Positions 36,586 through 44,852 of a DNA stretch of 64,000 bases are shown in pieces. The translations under genes were made by a program, and so were the position numbers. This stretch comes from an uncultured Paracoccaceae bacterium (GTDB lineage: Bacteria; Pseudomonadota; Alphaproteobacteria; Rhodobacterales; Rhodobacteraceae), in the NCBI GenBank assembly GCA_947489325.1, contig CANLDA010000002.1, positions 248,001 through 312,000 on the forward strand. Direction: 5' to 3'. Positions within the stretch are counted from its first letter, which is position 1. Each line of letters opens with the position of its first letter. The notes under the pieces are model-generated. The model saw only the letters and a program-made list of their open reading frames with translations. It searched no databases and was not told the origin of the DNA.

Positions 36586-37766
36586 GCCGGGTGACAAAAT
36601 TTGCGGCCCGCGATCCGGGGCCCGCTGCACGGATGGCTGGGTTTATGGCGCATCTGCGCCACAACGGAATGCGCTTGGGGGTGGGAGAGACGGAAACCGC
36701 CCTATCTGCCCTTGCGCGGATCAAGGCCAGCGACCCGGAACAGACACGTCTTGCATTGCGGGCGGTATGTGCCGGATCATTGGAGGACACCGAGCGTTTT
36801 GATGATCTGTTCAATGCCTATTGGCTGAATGGTGGTCGCGTTGCGCACAAGGTTATGCCGTCCTCTTCGCCAAGCGACAGCGTAAAATCTTCGCGGCCAG
36901 CCAAAGGTCAGGACTGCGCCTCGGGCACGGGCGTACCAACCACTCCGGATGCCGGCGGCGAAGATGATGTCCTTACGCCAGAAGGTGACGGCAAGCTGGT
37001 GGCCAGCGTTGTGCAGGCCAAGCTGAACAAAGATCTGCGCGATCTTGTGCAGCCCGAAGATATAGCTGAGGCAGAAAAGATTGCGCATCGCCTGGGTGCG
37101 GCCTTGCGTGATCGACGGTCACGTCGTCGTAAGCTGGCCCGCAAAGGCGATCAGATACATTTCAGAAAATTAATCCGTCAAAGCCTATCCAGCGGCGGCG
37201 AACCTTTGGATTTACCTAAAAAACGCCGACCAGAGCGCCCTTTGAAGATCGTTACCCTATGTGATGTATCCGGTTCCATGACACTCTATGCACAGGTGTT
37301 TTTGGCATTTGTTGCGGGGCTGATGCGCGCCGATGATACGGCCGATGCGTATTTGTTTCACACCCGTTTGGTGCGTATTTCCGACGCCCTGCGTGATCGG
37401 GATGCCTTGCGTTCATTGGCGCGGATGTCGGTCTTGGCGGATGGGTTTGGCGGAGGATCCAAGATTGGGGCCTGCCTTCATCAATTTACACGCACCTATG
37501 CGCGTCGCTTTGTCGATGGGCGTACGGTCGTTCTGATTTTGTCGGATGGTTATGACACGGATACTGCCGATCTGATGGGCACAGCGCTTGCCTCCCTGAA
37601 AAAGCGCGGGTGCAAAATCATCTGGCTGAATCCGCTGAAAGGTTGGGACGGGTATGAGCCCGTGGCCCGTGGCATGGCGGCTGCCTTGCCTCATCTCGAC
37701 CTTTTCAAACCGGCAAATCGGCTTGCCGATCTGGCAGCCCTAGAGACGGAGTTTGCCCGCCTGTGA
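36582..37766 (+). CDS. coxE: CoxE, von Willebrand factor A domain partner of CoxD
   Basis: 394 residues. The C-terminal half carries a VWA/MIDAS motif, CDVSGSMTLYA (DxSxS), with downstream GGGSKIGACLHQF and LSDGYDTD. The N-terminal half has a basic helix-rich region (RLGAALRDRRSRRRKLARKGDQIHFRK) and a charged linker. VWA proteins pair with MoxR ATPases; CoxE is needed for copper and sulfur insertion into CODH. Both ends overlap neighbours by four bases, so translation is coupled with coxD and coxF. Confidence 0.92.
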   Translation: MSRVTKFAARDPGPAARMAGFMAHLRHNGMRLGVGETETALSALARIKASDPEQTRLALRAVCAGSLEDTERFDDLFNAYWLNGGRVAHKVMPSSSPSDSVKSSRPAKGQDCASGTGVPTTPDAGGEDDVLTPEGDGKLVASVVQAKLNKDLRDLVQPEDIAEAEKIAHRLGAALRDRRSRRRKLARKGDQIHFRKLIRQSLSSGGEPLDLPKKRRPERPLKIVTLCDVSGSMTLYAQVFLAFVAGLMRADDTADAYLFHTRLVRISDALRDRDALRSLARMSVLADGFGGGSKIGACLHQFTRTYARRFVDGRTVVLILSDGYDTDTADLMGTALASLKKRGCKIIWLNPLKGWDGYEPVARGMAAALPHLDLFKPANRLADLAALETEFARL

Positions 37767-38557
37767 CCCCAGCAGAGTTGACAGATCAAGATATTGCCAC
37801 ACTGGCACAGGATATGCGTGCACGTGGCGAGCCTTTTGCCATCGCCACTGTAGTCCGTACTCTTGGGGCGACGGCGGCAAAACCGGGGGCCAAGGCGCTG
37901 CTGGATGCTCAGGGGCAAATTCTTCAGGGTTGGATTGGCGGCGGATGCGTGCGCGCGGCCTTGGCCAAAGCTACAAAACGCGCCATGACAGAAGGTCAGC
38001 CACAGCTGATTTCCCTACAGCCACAGGACGTGCTGGACGATAAAGGCATTGCGCCGGGGGATGATATCGACGGAATGCGGTTTGCCCGTAATGGTTGCCC
38101 GTCTAAAGGGTCGATGGATGTCTTTGTGGAATTGATCCTGCCCTTACCCGAACTTGTGATCTTTGGTGCATCGCCCGTGGCGCAATCGCTGGCCAAACTG
38201 GCGGCGCAATTTCAATGGTCGATCAGCGAATACTCCACAGACACACCGATCCGGCCCTTGGCGTCGACGGAACAACGTATGGTGGTGGTGGCAACGCAGG
38301 GCAAGGAAGACTTGGCCTCATTAACGATGGGATTAGAGATGGGTGCGGATTTTGTGGCCTTTGTGGGCAGTCGCAGAAAATTTGCAACCCTATCAGAAAA
38401 ATTGGCGGTACAGGGGGTGTCATTGGATGAATTGTCCAAAGTTCAAGCACCCGCAGGTCTGCATATTAATGCCGTTACCCCAGATGAAATCGCCCTGTCG
38501 ATCCTTGCGCAACTGACCCAGGTTCGCCGCCAGAATTTGCGCAACGAGCCAAAATGA
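37763..38557 (+). CDS. coxF: CoxF, XdhC-family molybdenum-enzyme maturation factor
   Basis: 264 residues, start GTG 37763 inside the coxE stop (GTGA). The N-terminus is an XdhC_CoxI domain (GEPFAIATVVRTLGATAAKPGAKALLDAQGQI and WIGGGCVRAALAKA), and the C-terminal half is a Rossmann-like XdhC_C domain (ELVIFGASPVAQSLAKLAAQFQW, DFVAFVGSRRKFATL). XdhC proteins bind and sulfurate Mo cofactor before insertion into hydroxylases. Confidence 0.92.
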   Translation: MTPAELTDQDIATLAQDMRARGEPFAIATVVRTLGATAAKPGAKALLDAQGQILQGWIGGGCVRAALAKATKRAMTEGQPQLISLQPQDVLDDKGIAPGDDIDGMRFARNGCPSKGSMDVFVELILPLPELVIFGASPVAQSLAKLAAQFQWSISEYSTDTPIRPLASTEQRMVVVATQGKEDLASLTMGLEMGADFVAFVGSRRKFATLSEKLAVQGVSLDELSKVQAPAGLHINAVTPDEIALSILAQLTQVRRQNLRNEPK

Positions 38558-38612
38558 GCTGCATAACGCAGGACAAATGAAACGTTGAACCCCCCAAACA
38601 AGAGGCGTTAGC

Positions 38613-38714
38613 ATGAAATTTCTATTGAGCCGCATAAGAACCCGCAAGTTCTGGCCTCGGTTGAGTAAGAAACAAGCAGAGCTGATCGCCTCTATCAAAT
38701 TTCCCTGTTGTTAA
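38613..38714 (+). CDS. Candidate 33-residue small protein between coxF and coxG
   Basis: ATG 38613 follows AGAGGCGTTAGC, a good ribosome site. The product MKFLLSRIRTRKFWPRLSKKQ... is basic and amphipathic and ends in CC. The stop is 12 bases before the coxG start. No homologue is recognised. The terminal Cys pair might bind metal, but this is speculation; it could also be a leader ORF that couples translation of coxG. Confidence 0.4.
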   Translation: MKFLLSRIRTRKFWPRLSKKQAELIASIKFPCC

Positions 38715-38726
38715 AAGGATATCCAG

Positions 38727-39176
38727 ATGGAACTAAACGACGAAATCACGATCAACGCTCCTATGGCAAAGGTCTATGCAGCCCTGAATGATCCAGAGGT
38801 TTTGCAGCAATGCATTCCCGGATGTGAAGAGTTGATCAAACATTCTGACACAGAACTAGAGGCCAAAGTTGTGCTGAAGGTGGGGCCGGTGAAGGCCAAG
38901 TTTAACGGCGATGTGGTGCTTGACACCTCTGGTGCGCCGGATGCGTTTTCACTGACGGGACAGGGCAATGGTGGGGCTGCGGGACATGCCAGAGGTGGCG
39001 CTGATGTTACGCTAAGCGAAACGGATGGTGTCACCACGCTTAGCTATACGGCAAAGGCTGAAATCAGCGGCAAGCTTGCCCAACTTGGCAGCCGTCTGAT
39101 CCAAAGCACGGCCAAAAAGCTGGCGGCAAAGTTTTTTAAGAAATTTGCCGAAGTCGTGGACGGGGTTGAGGCCTGA
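38727..39176 (+). CDS. coxG: CoxG, SRPBCC-family membrane-recruitment protein
   Basis: 149 residues behind AAAAGGATATCCAG. The CoxG signature is clear: AALNDPEVLQQCIPGCEEL near the N-terminus, KVGPVKAKFNGDV, and SLTGQGNGGAAGHARGGADVTLSE in the middle, ending in a basic helix (AKKLAAKFFKKFAEVV). CoxG proteins are START-like lipid-binding folds reported to recruit CODH to the membrane or carry quinone. It is the last gene of the operon, followed seven bases later by a terminator. Confidence 0.93.
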   Translation: MELNDEITINAPMAKVYAALNDPEVLQQCIPGCEELIKHSDTELEAKVVLKVGPVKAKFNGDVVLDTSGAPDAFSLTGQGNGGAAGHARGGADVTLSETDGVTTLSYTAKAEISGKLAQLGSRLIQSTAKKLAAKFFKKFAEVVDGVEA

Positions 39177-39182
39177 TCAATA

Positions 39183-39217
39183 CGTGGCGCGTCAGGTGTG
39201 CGCGCCACGCATTTTTT
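39183..39217 (+). terminator. Rho-independent terminator of the cox operon
   Basis: CGTGGCGCG (39183-39191), nine-base loop, CGCGCCACG (39201-39209), then CATTTTTTG. Nine GC-rich pairs and a T-run. Confidence 0.9.
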
Positions 39218-39231
39218 GCTGGAAATCGTTC

Positions 39232-39852
39232 TTAGGTCATTGCGGCCTGAAGCTGCGCAAGTCGTGCAACAGGATCATCTGAAGCCCAAATTTCTTCGCC
39301 AATGCCAAAGAAATCGGTCACGGGTGTCAACTGGCGGATGATGTCTTCATTCAACGCGCCTTCGGCAACGACGGGAACTTCGACGATTTCAGACCACCAT
39401 TCAAACAACTCAAACTCTGCCTGAGTGCCATCCCCTAAAGGCGTATGACCAACGGGGCCAAAACTCACGTAATCCGCACCTGCTTCGCCCGCGCTCATGC
39501 CGTCATGACGGGAGGTTGCGCAAAACGTGCCTACAATGGCGTCGTCCCCAAGTTCCTTACGGATTTTGCGCACAGAGCGTGAGCCATCAGTCAGATGCAC
39601 CCCATCAAGACCCAGACGTTCCGCCAAAATGATATGTTCACTGATCACCAAGGCGATGTCACGGGTATAGCACACCTCGCGCACGGCATCGGCTGCGCGT
39701 GACAGGCGATCCTCGTCCTTGGTCGCGAGATCAAGGCGTACACAGGCAATTTCGGCGGCATCCAGAACCCGCGCCAGATCAGTGGGAAAGCGGCTGAGTT
39801 CGATCTCTGGTGGGGTGATGAGATAGAGTTGTGGGTGCTCAGACTCGGCCAT
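39232..39852 (-). CDS. Thiamine-phosphate synthase-like protein (TenI/ThiE family)
   Basis: 206 residues with a TIM-barrel ThiE/TenI pattern: LYLITPPE at the N-terminus, ALVISEHIILAERLGLDGVHLTDGS in the middle and GADYVSFGPVGHTPLGDG before the last strands. True ThiE has a conserved HLGQxD and T(K)-rich loops; here HLTDGS replaces it and several phosphate-contact residues look altered, so a catabolic or regulatory TenI-like role is as likely as thiamine phosphate synthesis. No thiamine genes lie nearby. Convergent with coxG. Confidence 0.72.
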   Translation of the reverse strand: MAESEHPQLYLITPPEIELSRFPTDLARVLDAAEIACVRLDLATKDEDRLSRAADAVREVCYTRDIALVISEHIILAERLGLDGVHLTDGSRSVRKIRKELGDDAIVGTFCATSRHDGMSAGEAGADYVSFGPVGHTPLGDGTQAEFELFEWWSEIVEVPVVAEGALNEDIIRQLTPVTDFFGIGEEIWASDDPVARLAQLQAAMT

Positions 39853-40036
39853 CTTCGGGCTCCTTCAAAGGTGTTTGGATGCGCTATAACGTGGAATGGC
39901 ACGCTTGGCTACTTTTGCAAAGCGCAAGTCGCGCTTAAAATTGCTTTTCCGAGTTGAAATGTTTTCTTTTTTGTATCCGTCTTGGGGCTTACTCTTGCCG
40001 TGATTGGCGGCTAGTCTGCGATCAAAGAGGGCAGAT

Positions 40037-41248
40037 ATGGGCAAGGCAAACGACAATATCGTGCGTCGCCGCCGGGTGTTTTACATTCCGGGGTATGATC
40101 CCATTCACCCCAGACGTTACCGAGAGCTATACCGTAAAGAAGGTGCCGCACAGGCGCGAATCTCTGGTTATGACCTTGCCTTGCGGGCCAAGCAAGGGGG
40201 GGGCAGTTATGGCTGGCATGTGGATGGTCGGATTGATGACATCGAGGTGGCGGCGGAATTTGACGTTCTCGTTTGGTCTGACATCGTGCGTGACAGTATG
40301 GAGCAGGGGATCGTTGCGACCTACCTGCAACTTGCGCGCACGGCCTGGACCTATATCGGATCAGGCGCGTTGTGGCGCTTGATGCAGCTGCGCAAGGGGC
40401 CGGTGATTGCCGCGCTTTATCCTGTGGTGTTCTTGCTGGTGCAATTGTTGCTGGCGTTGTTGGTGGGTTGGGGGATTTTTCGACTGGCTGGGCTGTTTGT
40501 GCCGTGGTGGTTGGGGCTTGCCGGATTTGGCGTGATGCCTTTCATCCTCAATTGGTTTCGCAAACAGGATGGCAAGTTCTTTGCCTATTATCTGATGCAT
40601 GATTATGCCTATTCGGCCGCGTCAAAGGGCGCAAATCCGCCAGAACTTGAAGGGCGCATGGCGGAATTTGGCGAGGCGATTGCCGCCGCTTTGCAAACGG
40701 ATGTGGATGAGGTTTTGGTTGTGGGTCATTCATCAGGTGCGCATCTGGCGGTGTCGGTGTTATCTGATTTGATACGGGCAGGACGCGTGCCCGCAGATGG
40801 GCCGCATTTGGGGTTTCTTTCGCTTGGACAAGTTGTGCCGATGGTGTCGTTTCTACCAAAGGCCCATCGACTGCGGCGTGATCTTGCGTATCTGTCGAAA
40901 ACCCGCGCGCTTGCGTGGGTTGATGTGACCGCGCCCGGGGATGGCTGTGCATTTGCTTTATGTGATCCGGTGGCGGTCAGTGGCGTTGCATCTGAAGGCC
41001 AACAGTGGCCCCTGATCCTGTCGGCGGCTTTCACACAAACCCTTAGCCCTGCGCGCTGGAAAGAGCTGCGCTGGCGGTTTTTCCGGCTGCATTTTCAGTA
41101 TCTCTGCGCCTTTGATCGTCCCGGGGCCTATGACTATTTTCAGATCACGGCGGGGCCACGCACATTGGCCACACGGTTTAAGGGGCGCAGCCCTTCGGGA
41201 TCGCGGATCGTCAAGGCAGTGAACAAATTTACGGATATGGCCCCATGA
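40037..41248 (+). CDS. Membrane-associated alpha/beta hydrolase-like protein
   Basis: About 403 residues from ATG 40037 (MGKANDNIVRRRRVFYIPGYDP), with AGAGGGCAGAT upstream; 11 more in-frame codons exist before it. FYIPGYDP near residue 14 fits the oxyanion strand of an alpha/beta hydrolase, and VLVVGHSSGAHLAVSVL near 230 is the nucleophile elbow (GHSSG). Two membrane helices sit between them (about 125-170, VIAALYPVVFLLVQLLLALLVGWGIF and FVPWWLGLAGFGVMPFIL). Its stop overlaps the P450 start by four bases, so the two act in one operon. The substrate is unknown; esterase or lipase activity on a membrane lipid is a guess from context. Confidence 0.7.
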   Translation: MGKANDNIVRRRRVFYIPGYDPIHPRRYRELYRKEGAAQARISGYDLALRAKQGGGSYGWHVDGRIDDIEVAAEFDVLVWSDIVRDSMEQGIVATYLQLARTAWTYIGSGALWRLMQLRKGPVIAALYPVVFLLVQLLLALLVGWGIFRLAGLFVPWWLGLAGFGVMPFILNWFRKQDGKFFAYYLMHDYAYSAASKGANPPELEGRMAEFGEAIAAALQTDVDEVLVVGHSSGAHLAVSVLSDLIRAGRVPADGPHLGFLSLGQVVPMVSFLPKAHRLRRDLAYLSKTRALAWVDVTAPGDGCAFALCDPVAVSGVASEGQQWPLILSAAFTQTLSPARWKELRWRFFRLHFQYLCAFDRPGAYDYFQITAGPRTLATRFKGRSPSGSRIVKAVNKFTDMAP

Positions 41249-42597
41249 TGCCGCCCAAGCCCCCCGCGCGCCCAGATAAAGTGTCTCTTTGGCGATATGC
41301 GAAGCTGTTTCGTCAGGACATTCTGTCGGCACAGCCTGCGCGGCTGTATCGGGCATGGATGGCAGAGTTCAAAACGCCGTTTTTTCGGTCTTATATGATC
41401 AACCAGCCAGAGCTTGTGAAAACCGTTCTGAAGGATCGTCCAATGGATTTCCCAAAATCCAGCCGTGTGTCCGAAGGGCTGCGGCCCTTGTTGGGGAATT
41501 CGGTGTTTTTGACCAATGGCGCACAATGGGAACGCCAGCGCCGCATTATTGATCCGGCATTCGAAGGCGGGCGCTTGCGTGATACCTTTCCGGCCATGTG
41601 GGCCGCAGCACAGGCCGCTGTTGCACGGCTGGAACGTCATGGTGAGGGTGAAATTGAGATTGAAGAAGAAACCAGCCATGCGGCCGCCGATGTGATTTTT
41701 CGCACGTTGTTTTCCATCCCAATTGACCACGATGTCGCGGGGCAGGTGTTTCACGAATTTCGCGCCTATCAACGCAGTCAGCCGATCTTGAATCTAGCGG
41801 CCTTTGTGCCTTTGCCCCGTTGGATCCCTCGGTTTTTCAATCGCGGCACGCGGCGCAATGCAGCCTCGATTCGGGGGCTGATCCGACAACTGACACAGCA
41901 ACGTATGCAAGAAATCCAAACAGGGCAGGCACCCGATGATCTGGCCACCAAGATCATGACGACAGCAGACCCTGAAACAGGTGAAACCTTTGACACCGAG
42001 GAAATGGTAGATCAGGTCGCGATCTTTTTCCTTGCTGGCCATGAGACGAGTGCGTCAGCCTTGGCTTGGACACTTTACTTACTGGCAACACATCCGGAGT
42101 GGCAGGAAAAGCTCGCAACCGAGGCGCAGGTTTTGTCGGAATGTGATTTTGCAGTCATGTCCAAACTGCGCCTCAGTCGTGATGTATTTCGTGAGGCTCT
42201 GCGGCTTTATCCGCCAGTTCCCATGATGGTGCGGCAATCGACATGTCCGGAACGGTTTCGAGATCGCGATATTCCAAAGGGTGCGCAAATGGTGCTGTCC
42301 CCATGGCATCTGCATCGTCATGAACGGCTGTGGGACAATCCGGATGGATTTGATCCTGCGCGTTGGCAAACCCAGAATGGCAAAGACTGCATGCGCGACG
42401 CCTATATGCCGTTTTCTGCCGGGCGTCGGGTCTGTACCGGGGCAGGGTTCGCGATGGTCGAAGGCCCGCTGATCCTGTCAATGATCCTGAAACAGTTTCG
42501 CATCACAGCAGTAGCGGAACGCACGCCCGTTCCCGTAGCACATCTGACAGTGCGCAGTGAGGATGGCATTTGGCTGCACCTAGAGCCGCGCCAATAG
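41245..42597 (+). CDS. Cytochrome P450
   Basis: 450 residues with all core P450 motifs: I-helix AGHETSASALAWTLYLLA, K-helix FREALRLYPP (ExxR), the PERF region (FDPARWQ) and the haem loop PFSAGRRVCTGAGFA with its axial Cys. It is a soluble class I type with no membrane anchor, of the CYP family seen widely in marine alphaproteobacteria. No ferredoxin or reductase gene is adjacent. Starts within the stop of the hydrolase gene. Confidence 0.93.
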   Translation: MMPPKPPARPDKVSLWRYAKLFRQDILSAQPARLYRAWMAEFKTPFFRSYMINQPELVKTVLKDRPMDFPKSSRVSEGLRPLLGNSVFLTNGAQWERQRRIIDPAFEGGRLRDTFPAMWAAAQAAVARLERHGEGEIEIEEETSHAAADVIFRTLFSIPIDHDVAGQVFHEFRAYQRSQPILNLAAFVPLPRWIPRFFNRGTRRNAASIRGLIRQLTQQRMQEIQTGQAPDDLATKIMTTADPETGETFDTEEMVDQVAIFFLAGHETSASALAWTLYLLATHPEWQEKLATEAQVLSECDFAVMSKLRLSRDVFREALRLYPPVPMMVRQSTCPERFRDRDIPKGAQMVLSPWHLHRHERLWDNPDGFDPARWQTQNGKDCMRDAYMPFSAGRRVCTGAGFAMVEGPLILSMILKQFRITAVAERTPVPVAHLTVRSEDGIWLHLEPRQ

Positions 42598-42616
42598 GCG
42601 CAGCTTGTCCGGTTTC

Positions 42617-42733
42617 TTAGAAAATTTCGGAAGTTTTGCGCGCGCCTGCTGAAATGTCCTGACCTATGCCTTCGACCGTTGCGCAGGCTGTTAAAGCTGA
42701 CAAAGCCACAATTATGATCATCATGCGTTTCAT
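42617..42733 (-). CDS. Entericidin-family small lipoprotein
   Basis: 38 residues, start ATG 42733 behind AGAGGACTGAAC: MKRMMIIIVALSALTACATV, then EGIGQDISAGARKTSEIF. The lipobox is LTAC with the mature N-terminal Cys at 17, and the EGxGQDIsAGar block is the hallmark of EcnA/EcnB entericidins. These are tiny outer-membrane lipoproteins linked to stationary-phase lysis or envelope stress in enterics. It starts two bases after the stop of the binding-protein gene, so the two are cotranscribed. Confidence 0.85.
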   Translation of the reverse strand: MKRMMIIIVALSALTACATVEGIGQDISAGARKTSEIF

Positions 42734-42735
42734 GT

Positions 42736-44595
42736 TCAGTCCTCTTGATACCACCAGACGGCGGGCATCCATTGTGATCCGTCCCCATATAATGGAGTGT
42801 AATCCGGGTAGTTCAAGCGCGCGTCATGGGCAATACGTCCGACGCCAAAATTCCAGATTGGAATGAAAAATCTGCTTGCGGCTAAAATGCGATCAATGGC
42901 GCGGGCGGCGGCTTGGTAGTCCTCGTATGTGTCGGCATTTATCAAAGTGTCGATCATCGCATCCATTGCGGGTGATTTCAGCCCCATCAGGTTACGTGAT
43001 CCGGGCTGATCCGCAGCCTCTGAGCCCCAGTACAACGCTTGTTCAATCCCGGGCGAAAGGGATGCAAAGCGGCGATAATCGGTCATGTCGAATTCGAACT
43101 TACTGATGCGTTCATTGTACTGAGCATCATCCACAATCGACACGGTTGCCGTGATGCCCAGACGTTCCAAGGATTTGCGATAGTTTTCCGTAATACGGCG
43201 GTCACGGTCATTGCCTTTGCGCAACAGGATTTCAAAGGTGAAGGGCTGTCCTTGTGGCGTCATCATCACGCCTTGATCCACGCTGAACCCGGCCTCTTGC
43301 AGCAGCTTCAGGGCCTTGCGAATGTTTTTGCGGTTACGCTCACTGCCATCTGATCGGGGCAAGGTGTACCCCTCAATAGTGCCTTCTGGCAGGTCGTTTG
43401 CGAAAGAGGACAGCAAGTCAGCAACGCGCCCATCGGCCGCGCCGTCGCGTTTGGCAAGGGAAGAGCCTGAGAAATATGACGTGATGCGATTTTGGCGCGC
43501 GCCAGTGCCATTGTCGTTGATGAATTCAAAATTGAATGCATGTAGCAGAGCATCGCGCACGCGGATGTCATCAAAGGGTGCGTGTCGGCCATTCATCACA
43601 AAGCCAGTCATGCCGGTTGGCTTTTGATGAGGGATTTCGCTTTGGACAACACGCCCATCCTGAACAGCAGGGAAATCATAGAGCGTGGCCCAGCGTTCGG
43701 CGTTGAATTCACGCAGAAAGCTGATATCGCCTGCTTTGAAGGCCTCAAACAGCACGCTTTGATCACCGAAAAATTCGATCCTAATCTCGTCAAAGTTCTG
43801 CGTGCCCTGCCGAATTGGCAGATCGCGCCCCCAATAATCTGGATTGCGCTTCAGGCTGACGGTACGACCGGGTGTGAAACTGTCGATCACATAGGGGGAA
43901 GAGCCGACGGGAAAATCATCCAGCGTGGCATTGGCAAAATCGACGCCTTCATATTGCGCTTTTTTCAGAATGGGGCGCAGTCCGGCGATCAGGGCCAGTT
44001 CGCGGCTGGGTTCTTTAAACGTCAGCCGCACCGTCCTGGCACCGGTGGCGGTGATACTGGCTAATTTCTGATGAAATCCGTGATAACGCGGATGCCCCTT
44101 GGTGCCCAATGTTTCATATGACCAGATCACATCTTGAACCGTCACTGGCGTATTATCAGAGAACTGCGCCTCTGCCCGGAGGGTGAATTCCACCCAGAAT
44201 CGATTCGGATCTACCTCTATCGATTCGGCCAAAAGGCCATAAACAGTCAGAGGTTCGTCCCAACTTCTGCTCATCAAACTTTCATGGGTTAGATGGCGTA
44301 ATTGCCATGGGGCCGTGCCTTTGAGGATGAACGGATTAAGAGAATCATATCCGCCGGTATTGCCCGTAACCACTGTTCCTCCCTTGGGTGCATCGGCCCA
44401 AGCATAAGGCAGTGACACAAAATCCGGTGGTAATGCAGGGTCACCATACATAGCTATGCCATGACGAGGATCAGTGATTCCCTGAGTCGCCCATATAGAC
44501 AGGCCAATGACCAGTCCCAGAAAGCCTGTCTTTCTTGAACAATCTGATTTCATTTTAAGAACAATCCCGCCCAGTGCCTTGTTTTCTTTAATCAT
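42736..44595 (-). CDS. ABC transporter substrate-binding protein, family 5 (YejA/oligopeptide type)
   Basis: 619 residues; ATG 44595 gives the full frame, while ATG 44553 (MKSDCSRKTGFLGLVIGLSIW) would give a standard signal peptide and is a good alternative. The mature protein has the SBP_bac_5 pattern: GIAMYGDPALPPDFVSLPYAWADAPKGG (typical of YejA), GYDSLNPFILKG, SDNTPVTVQDVIWSYETL, VRDALLHAFNFEFIN and a long C-terminal lobe ending NYPDYTPLYGDGSQWMPAVWW. It binds peptides or peptide-like compounds such as murein peptides in the periplasm. No permease or ATPase gene is adjacent, so it may serve a transporter elsewhere. Confidence 0.9.
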   Translation of the reverse strand: MIKENKALGGIVLKMKSDCSRKTGFLGLVIGLSIWATQGITDPRHGIAMYGDPALPPDFVSLPYAWADAPKGGTVVTGNTGGYDSLNPFILKGTAPWQLRHLTHESLMSRSWDEPLTVYGLLAESIEVDPNRFWVEFTLRAEAQFSDNTPVTVQDVIWSYETLGTKGHPRYHGFHQKLASITATGARTVRLTFKEPSRELALIAGLRPILKKAQYEGVDFANATLDDFPVGSSPYVIDSFTPGRTVSLKRNPDYWGRDLPIRQGTQNFDEIRIEFFGDQSVLFEAFKAGDISFLREFNAERWATLYDFPAVQDGRVVQSEIPHQKPTGMTGFVMNGRHAPFDDIRVRDALLHAFNFEFINDNGTGARQNRITSYFSGSSLAKRDGAADGRVADLLSSFANDLPEGTIEGYTLPRSDGSERNRKNIRKALKLLQEAGFSVDQGVMMTPQGQPFTFEILLRKGNDRDRRITENYRKSLERLGITATVSIVDDAQYNERISKFEFDMTDYRRFASLSPGIEQALYWGSEAADQPGSRNLMGLKSPAMDAMIDTLINADTYEDYQAAARAIDRILAASRFFIPIWNFGVGRIAHDARLNYPDYTPLYGDGSQWMPAVWWYQED

Positions 44596-44633
44596 AAGGT
44601 AACTGGGGATTCTTGGCTTATCAAACTTTTAGC

Positions 44634-44663
44634 TTGGACTCTGAGCGTGCAATTGCTTATAAA
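44634..44663 (+). promoter_or_regulatory. Candidate sigma-70 promoter for an intergenic RNA
   Basis: TTGGAC (44634-44639), 18-base spacer, TATAAA (44658-44663). Transcription would start near 44670 and run rightward into a two-hairpin transcript ending at 44745, or on into bdhA. Confidence 0.45.
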
Positions 44664-44669
44664 GGTCTC

Positions 44670-44745
44670 ACTGCTCGATAGGTTTCTTGCCTGTATGAAA
44701 CCTGCCTCAATAACTTTACGCCCGCTTCGTGCGGGCGTTTTTTTT
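44670..44745 (+). ncRNA. Candidate ~76-nt small RNA
   Basis: Between divergent genes, a predicted promoter is followed by a first hairpin AGGTTTC/GAAACCT (44680-44686 with 44697-44703), an unpaired CTGCCTCAATAACTTTA linker and then an intrinsic terminator with eight T residues. This promoter-hairpin-linker-terminator layout fits an Hfq-type trans sRNA. No gene lies upstream on the plus strand for the terminator to serve. It could instead be an attenuator leader of bdhA 108 bases on. Confidence 0.5.
44719..44745 (+). terminator. Rho-independent terminator upstream of bdhA
   Basis: CGCCCGC (44719-44725), TTCGT loop, GCGGGCG (44731-44737), then eight T. Strong stem; no plus-strand protein gene ends before it. 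Confidence 0.9.
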
Positions 44746-44852
44746 GGCGCGCAACTCTGCCCCCGTAGTCCTACGGTAGGTGCGGATTTCACTTATTTTG
44801 TTGGGCTGCGCTGTTATGGTGCGGCGGAAACGAAATCACAGGATGCACCAAA

